Shown here in pieces: positions 14,327 through 20,359 of a stretch of 20,359 nucleotides of DNA. The notes beneath the pieces were generated by a model. The model ran no database searches and was not told where the DNA came from. It was given only the letters and a program-made list of their open reading frames with translations. Both the position numbers and the translations under genes were made by a program. The stretch spans positions 1 to 20,359 of the forward strand of contig CAXFOB010000032.1 of the NCBI GenBank assembly GCA_964004625.1, read 5' to 3'. Source of the stretch: GCA-002697625 sp002697625. Lineage in GTDB: Bacteria > Bacteroidota > Bacteroidia > Flavobacteriales > BACL11. Every line of letters begins with the position of its first letter. Position 1 is the stretch's first letter.

Positions 14327-15727
14327 ATGAGTTACCACAAGATAAATTTAGATGATTTAAATTTTTTAACAAAGATTGTAGGATCTGATAATATTTTTTC
14401 TTCTGAAGAAGTTTTGCAAGAGTATTCTCATGATGAGACAGAAGATCTTAGTTTTATTCCTGAGACAGTAGTAAAACCAACTGATTCAATTCAAATTTCA
14501 GAAATAATGAAATATTGTAATATGAAAAACATTCCTGTTACGCCATGTGGAGCTAGAACAGGTTTAAGCGGAGGAAGTCTGCCTGTAATGAGTGGTGTAG
14601 TATTAAGTACGGAAAAATTAAATTCAATACTAGAAATTGATGAAAGAAATCTTCAATCTACTGTTGAACCAGGAGTAATAAATGAAGTTTTTCAAAATGC
14701 AGTAAAAAAGAAAGGATTATTTTATCCCCCAGATCCTGCAAGTAAAGGCAGTTGTATGTTAGGTGGAAATATTGCGGAAAATGCAGGAGGTCCAAAGGCA
14801 TTAAAATATGGGGTAACTAAAGATTATGTTCTAAATCTTGAAGTAGTATTACCATCAGGAGAAATAATTTGGACTGGGGCAAATGTTTTAAAAAACGCAA
14901 CCGGATACAACCTTACTCAATTATTTGTTGGTTCTGAGGGTACGTTAGGAATTGTAACAAAAATAGTTTTTAGATTAATTCCACTACCAACTAAAGACAT
15001 TTCTTTATTAGCACCATTTAATTGTTCTGAAAAAGCTTGTGAAGCTGTTTCTGCAGTATTTAGGCAAGGAGTAACACCATCTGCTTTAGAGTTTATTGAA
15101 AGAGATGCTATTTTATGGACCATGAAGTATACAGATATTAAAATACATATTGATGATAAAACTCAATCTCATCTCTTAATTGAAGTAGATGGAGATGATA
15201 TCGATAAATTATATAAAGATTGTGAAAAAATCGCTGATGTATTGCAAAAATTTAATTGTGGAGAGATTCTTATTGCAGATAGCAATTCCGCGAAAGAAAA
15301 TCTATGGAAATTAAGAAGATCAGTTAGTGAGGCTGTAAAATCTAATTCTATTTACAAAGAAGAAGATACTGTTGTGCCTAGAGCAGAACTTGCAAGACTT
15401 TTGAAAGGAGTAAAACAAATTGGTGTGAAATATGGCTTTAGGTCTATCTGTTACGGACATGCTGGTGATGGAAACTTACATATAAATATTATCAAAGGAG
15501 ATATGTCAGATGAAAATTGGAACAATGAGCTACCTAAAGGAATTAGAGAAATATTTGAGCTCACAAAATATTTAGGTGGTACTATATCAGGAGAGCATGG
15601 TATTGGGTATGTTCAAAAAGAATATATAGATGTAGTTTTTTCTAAAAAAGAAATTGAACTTCAAAAGGGGGTCAAAAAGTTATTTGATCCTAAATACATA
15701 TTAAATCCTGGAAAAATATTTAAATAA
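14327..15727 (+). CDS. FAD-linked oxidase, GlcD/D-lactate dehydrogenase type
   Basis: 466-aa flavoprotein of the PCMH FAD-binding family that oxidises a 2-hydroxy acid such as glycolate, D-lactate or D-2-hydroxyglutarate. The FAD domain shows TPCGARTGLSGGSLPV (about 72-87), STVEPGVINEVFQ, and SCMLGGNIAENAGGPKALKYG with the GSEGTLGIVTKI motif. The C-terminal FAD-oxidase domain has the conserved YGHAGDGNLHINI (about 376) and SGEHGIGYVQKEY (about 423), the latter before an NPGKIFK end. The exact substrate cannot be read. No GlcE, GlcF or iron-sulfur partner is nearby. I start at ATG 14327 because the promoter box lies at 14305-14312; the 12-residue TTG extension has no family match I recognise. 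Confidence 0.9.
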   Translation: MSYHKINLDDLNFLTKIVGSDNIFSSEEVLQEYSHDETEDLSFIPETVVKPTDSIQISEIMKYCNMKNIPVTPCGARTGLSGGSLPVMSGVVLSTEKLNSILEIDERNLQSTVEPGVINEVFQNAVKKKGLFYPPDPASKGSCMLGGNIAENAGGPKALKYGVTKDYVLNLEVVLPSGEIIWTGANVLKNATGYNLTQLFVGSEGTLGIVTKIVFRLIPLPTKDISLLAPFNCSEKACEAVSAVFRQGVTPSALEFIERDAILWTMKYTDIKIHIDDKTQSHLLIEVDGDDIDKLYKDCEKIADVLQKFNCGEILIADSNSAKENLWKLRRSVSEAVKSNSIYKEEDTVVPRAELARLLKGVKQIGVKYGFRSICYGHAGDGNLHINIIKGDMSDENWNNELPKGIREIFELTKYLGGTISGEHGIGYVQKEYIDVVFSKKEIELQKGVKKLFDPKYILNPGKIFK

Positions 15728-15758
15728 ATCTATTTATTTGCAAATCAAAATTTTATAA

Positions 15759-16715
15759 ATGACAGAGATTAAAAATAACTTTTTTAATAAAATTCTTTTT
15801 TTGGGATTTGTACTTGTTATTCCTCTTTCATTATGGTATCCAGAGTTAAAAATTTCTTCTTGGTTAGCTTTAGTTGTAGGAATTGTTTTTGCAATAATTC
15901 TTAGAAATCCATTTGACGGTAAAACAGGAAAACTAGCAAATACATTACTTAAATTTTCTGTAGTACTTATAGGTTTTGGATATCCTATTTCTGCCATTTC
16001 TGATGTGCCTTATTCTGAATTTTCTTATGTGATTATTTTTGTTGTTTTAACACTTTTTTTTGGTTTTACAATAGGTAAGATTCTAGGTATTGACCAAAAA
16101 ACTTCTGATCTTATATCTTCTGGAACAGGAATTTGTGGAGCAAGTGCCATTGCAGCCATTGCTTCTGCTATTAACGCAAATGAAAAACAAATTTCCATTT
16201 CTCTTGGTACGGTATTTATATTAAGCGTATCAGGGTTGATTATTTATCCATCTATAGGTAAATACTTTGCTCTTTCAGACAATCAATTTGGTATTTGGGC
16301 AGGATTAACGATACACGACACTGCTTCAGCAATAGGAGCAGCTGAAGATTTTGGGTCAGACTCTATAAAAATAGCAACAATTATAAAGCTAGCTAAAGTT
16401 CTTTTTATAATACCCTTAGTTTTTCTTGGAAGTTTTCTTTATAAAAATGAGAATAAAAAATTCACTTTTCCATTTTTTATTATTTTCTTCCTGATTGCTA
16501 TGATTCTAAATTCATCCTTCCCAGATTTTAAAGATGGATTTGATAACATTAAGGGAATTGGTAAAAAAGGTTTACAAGTCTCTTTGTTTCTGATTGGGGC
16601 AAATCTTTCAATTAAGAATTTAAAAACAATTGGTATTAAGCCATTTGTACATGGATTAATTATTTGGATTTTGTTATCTTCTCTATCATTACTTGCTATA
16701 AATTACTTTTCCTAA
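15759..16715 (+). CDS. YeiH/UPF0324 family membrane protein (putative sulfate exporter)
   Basis: 318-aa inner-membrane protein with about nine or ten hydrophobic helices, the normal size for the YeiH (UPF0324, Cons_hypoth698) family. The conserved central signature is present: GTGICGASAIAAIASAINA followed by SLGTVFILS, then GIWAGLTIHDTASAIGAA. Related proteins are annotated as putative sulfate exporters, mainly from genomic context near sulfur genes; no such genes are seen here. It stands alone between the oxidase gene (31-base gap) and surE. A 10-bp palindrome ATTTGCAAAT (15736-15745) lies in its leader region, and no exact TAnnTTTG box is present there. Confidence 0.85.
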   Translation: MTEIKNNFFNKILFLGFVLVIPLSLWYPELKISSWLALVVGIVFAIILRNPFDGKTGKLANTLLKFSVVLIGFGYPISAISDVPYSEFSYVIIFVVLTLFFGFTIGKILGIDQKTSDLISSGTGICGASAIAAIASAINANEKQISISLGTVFILSVSGLIIYPSIGKYFALSDNQFGIWAGLTIHDTASAIGAAEDFGSDSIKIATIIKLAKVLFIIPLVFLGSFLYKNENKKFTFPFFIIFFLIAMILNSSFPDFKDGFDNIKGIGKKGLQVSLFLIGANLSIKNLKTIGIKPFVHGLIIWILLSSLSLLAINYFS

Positions 16716-16744
16716 TATTTTTTTTATAAAGTAAAAATTTAAAT

Positions 16745-16752
16745 TAGTTTTG
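16745..16752 (+). promoter_or_regulatory. -7 promoter box of the surE-lpxB operon
   Basis: TAGTTTTG is an exact TAnnTTTG match ending 16 bases before the surE ATG. It sits in a 53-base AT-rich spacer after the YeiH-type gene. The -33 region is a T-run without a clear TTTG. Confidence 0.55.
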
Positions 16753-16768
16753 TTGAAAATATTTTAAA

Positions 16769-17539
16769 ATGCAAAGACCACTTATACTCATAGTAAATGA
16801 TGATGGAATAAATGCTCCTGGAATCAGAAAATTAATTTCAATAATGAATGATTTTGGAGAGGTAGTTGTAGTTGCTCCTGACGGACCACAGTCAGGTAAG
16901 AGTCACGCAATAACAATTGAAGATACTATTCGTTGTGATAAAGTAAAAATTGATGATGGTCCTCAGGAGGAATATTCGTGTAGTGGAACTCCAGTTGACT
17001 GTGTTAAAATAGCTCTTAATAAGTTACTTACACGAAAACCTAATCTTTGTGTTTCTGGTATTAATCACGGTTCAAACTCATCTATAAATGTAATTTATTC
17101 TGGCACAATGTCAGCAGCTGTTGAAGGATCTCTAGAAGGAATACCTTCAATAGGATTCTCTTTATTGGATTATTCTCATAATGCTGATTTCTCTGAAGGA
17201 GAGGAGTATGTTAGAAAAATTATAGAATCTGTTTTGGAAAAAGGACTTCCTGAAGGAGTATGTTTAAATGTTAACATTCCTAAAACAGTGGAAGGGAGAG
17301 AAATAAAAGGTATTAAAGTTTGCAGACAAGCTAAAGCTAATTGGGAGGAAGAATTTGATGAAAGGCAAGACCCTAAAGGCAGAAGATACTACTGGCTTAC
17401 AGGCAAATTTGTAAATTATGACAAAGGTGATGATACAGATGAAAGAGCATTGGAAAATCAATACATATCTGTTGTTCCTGTTCAGTATGATGTTACTGCT
17501 CATCATGCAATATCTAAAATAAATAATCTTTTATCATGA
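16769..17539 (+). CDS. surE: 5'/3'-nucleotidase SurE
   Basis: 256-aa cytoplasmic phosphatase that dephosphorylates nucleoside 5'- and 3'-monophosphates. Metal-binding residues are all visible: D11 and D12 in VNDDGINAPG, S42 in PDGPQSGKSHA and N99 in SGINHGSN. The SGTPVDCVKIAL and YSGTMSAAVEG motifs are intact. Length matches the family (~250 aa). Its last four bases overlap the next ATG (ATGA), coupling it to the small membrane gene and lpxB. The operon has a promoter box in front of it. Confidence 0.95.
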   Translation: MQRPLILIVNDDGINAPGIRKLISIMNDFGEVVVVAPDGPQSGKSHAITIEDTIRCDKVKIDDGPQEEYSCSGTPVDCVKIALNKLLTRKPNLCVSGINHGSNSSINVIYSGTMSAAVEGSLEGIPSIGFSLLDYSHNADFSEGEEYVRKIIESVLEKGLPEGVCLNVNIPKTVEGREIKGIKVCRQAKANWEEEFDERQDPKGRRYYWLTGKFVNYDKGDDTDERALENQYISVVPVQYDVTAHHAISKINNLLS

Positions 17540-17814
17540 ATACAGAACTAATAAAAGGAGTAGTTTTAGGATTTCTATCTCCTATAATTTTCTTTATAAT
17601 AGTTGTAGTTTTCTTTCTTGATTATGAACTTAGTTTATTTGTAAATAAACATCTAACAGAATACAATTTACCATCTATAATTAGTTTAAGTTTATTAGCT
17701 AATTTAGCTTTGTTTTTTATAAAAATAAAGATGAATAAAGATGAACAGTCCAGGGGAATATTATTTTCTACAATAGTGTTTGGGGTTTTAATAGTTTTTC
17801 TGAAATTTTTATAA
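17536..17814 (+). CDS. Small membrane protein of unknown function between surE and lpxB
   Basis: 92-aa protein with three predicted membrane helices: about residues 5-28 (IKGVVLGFLSPIIFFIIVVV), 45-62 (LPSIISLSLLANLALFFI) and 75-92 (ILFSTIVFGVLIVFLKFL). Short charged loops, including KIKMNKDEQSRG, separate helices two and three. I do not recognise a named family. It overlaps surE by four bases and ends one base before the lpxB start, so it is translated in step with both. Context suggests a membrane role near lipid A synthesis, but nothing in the sequence proves it. Confidence 0.7.
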   Translation: MNTELIKGVVLGFLSPIIFFIIVVVFFLDYELSLFVNKHLTEYNLPSIISLSLLANLALFFIKIKMNKDEQSRGILFSTIVFGVLIVFLKFL

Positions 17815-17815
17815 A

Positions 17816-18895
17816 ATGAATATTTACATAGTTTCTGGGGAACAATCTGCTGATTTGTATGGTGCAAATTTGGCTAAAGAACTGTTTCTACAGAATAAAG
17901 ATGTAAAAATCAGAGCATTTGGAGGAGATAAGATGAAAAAGGAGGGAGTGGAACTGACTAAACACATTGACGAACTCTCTTTTATGGGTTTTACAGAGGT
18001 TCTAAAGAATTTAAGGAATATTTCAAAGAACCTTTCTTTTTGTAAAAGAGATATACTTAAATTCAGACCTAAAGTAATAGTTTTAATTGATTTTCCAGGA
18101 TTCAACTTAAAGATAGCTAAATTTGCCAAACAACAAGGAATAAAGGTAGTGTATTATATTTCACCAAAGATTTGGGCTTGGAACAAAAGTAGGATACACA
18201 AGATTAAAAAGTATATTGACGAATTAATTGTAATATTTCCGTTTGAAGTTGATTTTTACAAGAGTCATCAGATAGAAGCAAGGTATTTTGGGAATCCATT
18301 ATCTGATGTATTAAAGATTTCTATTCCAACAATATCAAGAGATAAAAAGATTGTTTCACTACTTCCTGGAAGTAGAAAACAAGAAATCTTAAAGAATTTA
18401 CCTTTAATGATTGAGATTGTTAAATATTTTCCGGAATATCACTTTATTATAGCTTCCACTAAAGAGATGAAATCAATCTGTGAGAAGATTTTAGATAAAA
18501 AATACAACATAGAAATATTAGTAGATTCTACTTACTCTGTTTTAAAAAGTTCTGATATATCTATAGTTACTTCTGGTACTGCAACATTAGAAACTGCACT
18601 TTTAGGAGTCCCTCAAGTAGTTTGTTATAAAACAGATTTCCTTACATATAATCTAGCGAGATTATTTGTAAAATTACAATGGATATCATTAGTAAATATT
18701 CTGATGAATAAGGAAGTAGTAAAAGAATTGATACAACATGATTATAATATTAGTAATTTAGAAAGAGAGATTAAATCCTTATCAGAAGAAATTAGAAGAT
18801 ATGAAATACAGTCTGATTATAAAGAACTCAAATCAATTTTAAATTCTGAGAGAACTTCTGAAAAGGTTGCTGATTTTATTTTGCAATTACCTTAA
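17816..18895 (+). CDS. lpxB: Lipid-A-disaccharide synthase LpxB
   Basis: 359-aa peripheral inner-membrane glycosyltransferase (GT19) that joins UDP-2,3-diacylglucosamine to lipid X, making the lipid A disaccharide. Diagnostic motifs are YIVSGEQSADLYGANLAKEL at the N-terminus, FGGDKMKKEG, SFMGFTEVL, LIDFPGFNLKIAKFAKQQGI, VVYYISPKIWAWNKSRIHKI and FGNPLSD, then LLPGSRKQEI and VTSGTATLETALLGVPQVVCYK in the UDP-binding half. The length is slightly short of 370-390 aa homologues. It shows the host makes lipid A. Its final 20 bases overlap the end of the convergent uvrB. Confidence 0.95.
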   Translation: MNIYIVSGEQSADLYGANLAKELFLQNKDVKIRAFGGDKMKKEGVELTKHIDELSFMGFTEVLKNLRNISKNLSFCKRDILKFRPKVIVLIDFPGFNLKIAKFAKQQGIKVVYYISPKIWAWNKSRIHKIKKYIDELIVIFPFEVDFYKSHQIEARYFGNPLSDVLKISIPTISRDKKIVSLLPGSRKQEILKNLPLMIEIVKYFPEYHFIIASTKEMKSICEKILDKKYNIEILVDSTYSVLKSSDISIVTSGTATLETALLGVPQVVCYKTDFLTYNLARLFVKLQWISLVNILMNKEVVKELIQHDYNISNLEREIKSLSEEIRRYEIQSDYKELKSILNSERTSEKVADFILQLP

Positions 18896-20258
18896 GTCTT
18901 TGTTTAAGATCAATTATCTCATCTCTTAATCTAGCAGCTTCTATAAAATTAAGGTTTTTAGCTGCTTTCTCCATTTCTGATTGTGAGTATTTAATCATTT
19001 TTTTGATTTGACTACTATCCATTTTATTTGTAATAGTATCACTAACTTTAGTTACGGAATATGGATTTAAACTATCCGATATTTCAGTATTTAGTTTTTT
19101 AAGGATTGGTTTTGGTTTTATATTATATTTCTTATTATAATCATGTTGTTTTTTTCTTCTTCTATTGGTTTCTTCAATAGTTCGTTTCATGGATTTAGTA
19201 GTCTTATCTGCATACATTACTACTAATCCGTTTAGATTTCTGGCAGCTCTTCCAGCAGTTTGTGTTAAAGCTCTTTCAGACCTTAAAAAACCTTCCTTGT
19301 CTGCGTCTAAAATTGCTACCAAACTTACTTCAGGTAAATCTAACCCCTCTCTTAAGAGATTTACTCCAATTAAAACATCAAACTCCCCCTCTCTTAATCC
19401 ATAAATTATCTCTATTCTCTCTAAAGTATTAACATCTGAATGGATATACCTACATTTAACAGTAAATTTTGTGAGATACTTAGTTAGTTCTTCTGCCATT
19501 CTTTTGGTAAGTGTAGTTACCAAAACCCGTTCTCTTCTCTCTACTCTAATCCTAATCTCCTCTAGTAAGTTGTCCATTTGATTCTCGCTTGGCCTTACCT
19601 CTATTATAGGATCTAATAAACCTGTAGGTCTGATAATTTGTTCTACTACAACTCCATCACTTTTCTCTAATTCATAATCTGCAGGAGTTGCACTAACGAA
19701 TATAGTTTGTTTATTCATTAGCTCCCATTCTCCAAACTTTAATGGTCTGTTATCTAAAGCAGAGGGGAGTCTGAATCCATGTTCTACTAAGTTTGTTTTT
19801 CTAGATTTATCTCCTCCATACATGGCTCTAACTTGAGGAAGTGTAACATGAGATTCGTCAATTATTGTAATAAAATCATTTGGGAAATAATCTAGTAAAC
19901 AGAATGGTCTTGTTCCAGGTGCTCTTCCATCAAAATATCTAGAATAGTTTTCAATCCCAGAACAATACCCTAGTTCTCTAATCATTTCTAGATCAAAATT
20001 AACTCTTTCATCTAATCTTTTTGCTTCTGTTTTTAATCCTGAATTTTCAAATTCTTCTACTCTTAAAAATAAATCATCTTCTATTGATTTTATAGAAGAT
20101 TTAACCCTTTCTTTTGAAGCAACAAAAATATTAGCAGGAAAGACTCTCAACTCTTTTAAAGAATTAATTCTTTTACCACTTTCTACTTCAATAGATTCTA
20201 TTTCTTCAATTTCTTCTCCCCAAAAATAAATTCTATACGCAATATCAAGTTTAGTAGT
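18876..20258 (-). CDS. uvrB: UvrABC excinuclease subunit UvrB, 5' part missing at a junction
   Basis: About 460 in-frame residues of UvrB, the damage-verifying helicase-like subunit of excision repair; the full protein is usually ~660-680 aa. Present are the late UvrB-specific domain (AYRIYFWGEEIEEIESIE, then LRVFPANIFVASKERV), helicase motif II as DESH, motif III VSATPADYEL, motifs IV-VI (YIHSDVNTLERIEII, GVNLLREGLDLPEV, QTAGRAARN) and the C-terminal UVR domain (IKKMIKYSQSEMEKAAKNLNFIEAARLRDEI). Missing are the N-terminal ~200-230 residues with Walker A GxTGSGKT and the beta-hairpin. Recognisable UvrB sequence ends near D at 20246; the same frame then hits a stop at 20259-20261. The TTG at 20150 is an internal codon, not a start. 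Either the contig is chimeric here or the gene is broken. Confidence 0.9.
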   Translation of the reverse strand, partial: TTKLDIAYRIYFWGEEIEEIESIEVESGKRINSLKELRVFPANIFVASKERVKSSIKSIEDDLFLRVEEFENSGLKTEAKRLDERVNFDLEMIRELGYCSGIENYSRYFDGRAPGTRPFCLLDYFPNDFITIIDESHVTLPQVRAMYGGDKSRKTNLVEHGFRLPSALDNRPLKFGEWELMNKQTIFVSATPADYELEKSDGVVVEQIIRPTGLLDPIIEVRPSENQMDNLLEEIRIRVERRERVLVTTLTKRMAEELTKYLTKFTVKCRYIHSDVNTLERIEIIYGLREGEFDVLIGVNLLREGLDLPEVSLVAILDADKEGFLRSERALTQTAGRAARNLNGLVVMYADKTTKSMKRTIEETNRRRKKQHDYNKKYNIKPKPILKKLNTEISDSLNPYSVTKVSDTITNKMDSSQIKKMIKYSQSEMEKAAKNLNFIEAARLRDEIIDLKQRLKVIAK

Positions 20259-20358
20259 TTATCACAGTGTCATGACTATTTGTGGTTGTCTTTCCTCTCA
20301 AATTATATCCTATATTATCATATAGGCCTGCGTCATCAGCATGCCATATATCAATCTC
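20251..20358 (-). pseudogene. Fragment of an intradiol ring-cleavage dioxygenase-like protein
   Basis: On the minus strand, in a frame different from uvrB, the window edge encodes 35 residues before a stop. The segment includes IDIWHADDAGLYDN and GYNLRGKTTTN. This matches the conserved core of intradiol dioxygenases (catechol 1,2- and protocatechuate 3,4-dioxygenases), where an E/D-I/V-W-H/Q-A-D/N...G.Y motif precedes LRG/LRR and a T-D/N-G turn. After NS the similarity stops and the frame ends at 20251-20253, inside the uvrB side of the junction. The N-terminal part would lie beyond the window; the C-terminal part with the iron ligands is absent. Confidence 0.55.
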
Positions 20359-20359
20359 A

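Noticed and set aside
15736..15745. ATTTGCAAAT palindrome before the YeiH-type gene as an operator
   Set aside because: A single 10-bp AT-rich palindrome with no second copy or neighbouring regulator is too weak; noted only in the gene entry.
17824..18129. 101-codon minus-strand frame opposite lpxB
   Set aside because: It is a shadow frame on the opposite strand of a well-supported conserved gene, without its own motifs or signals.
20148..20150. TTG as the true start of a short UvrB-like protein
   Set aside because: The frame continues upstream with clear UvrB sequence (AYRIYFWGEEIEEI), so the gene is cut further upstream and this codon is an internal Leu.
1..20359. CRISPR arrays, insertion sequences, phage or defence islands
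   Set aside because: I saw no regularly spaced repeats, transposase or integrase motifs, terminal inverted repeats or defence-type genes. The tRNA at the left edge has no nearby integrase or duplicated 3' end.

Overview
The window is AT-rich, about 30% G+C by eye, and reads as chromosome from a Gram-negative Bacteroidota, most likely a flavobacterium. The evidence is a B12 locus with DUF5074/BtuG-type beta-propeller lipoproteins, a DUF6913 protein next to ligA, an S9 dipeptidyl peptidase IV with a signal peptide, an lpxB gene (so lipid A), and repeated copies of the Bacteroidota -7 promoter box TAnnTTTG a short distance upstream of genes.

Layout. (1) Positions 1-150: an elongator tRNA-Met (CAT) with a promoter box and a clear terminator. 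(2) 183-4444: a vitamin B12 acquisition locus, made of a promoter, a cobalamin riboswitch, a BtuB-like TonB-dependent receptor and two seven-bladed-propeller-type surface lipoproteins resembling BtuG. A terminator followed at once by a new promoter separates the two propellers. A possible 24-aa membrane peptide follows. (3) 4579-7968, minus strand: a tightly overlapping operon ribD - EamA-type transporter - IMPACT/YigZ protein - M42-type peptidase. (4) 8004-12116, plus strand: prmC, an NTF2-like protein, ligA, a DUF6913 protein and an unlisted 45-aa lipoprotein. (5) 12113-14275, minus: DPP-IV. (6) 14327-18895, plus: a GlcD-type FAD-linked oxidase, a YeiH-type transporter, then surE - small three-helix membrane protein - lpxB with overlapping or nearly touching ends. 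(7) 18876-20258, minus: the C-terminal two thirds of UvrB.

Functionally, region 2 is one module: B12 represses it through the riboswitch, the lipoproteins would capture corrinoid at the surface and BtuB would import it. The rest is mainly housekeeping (riboflavin synthesis, release-factor methylation, DNA ligation, excision repair, lipid A synthesis, peptide degradation).

The last ~110 bases do not belong to uvrB. They encode, on the same strand in another frame, a piece of an intradiol ring-cleavage dioxygenase-like protein. The two truncated genes meet at about 20247-20275. I read this as a probable chimeric contig end; a real deletion is the alternative.

I see no CRISPR array, insertion sequence, phage genes, rRNA or toxin-antitoxin pair. 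I do not see a clearly new system. The B12 locus, with two diverged propellers under apparently separate control, is the most interesting true biology here.
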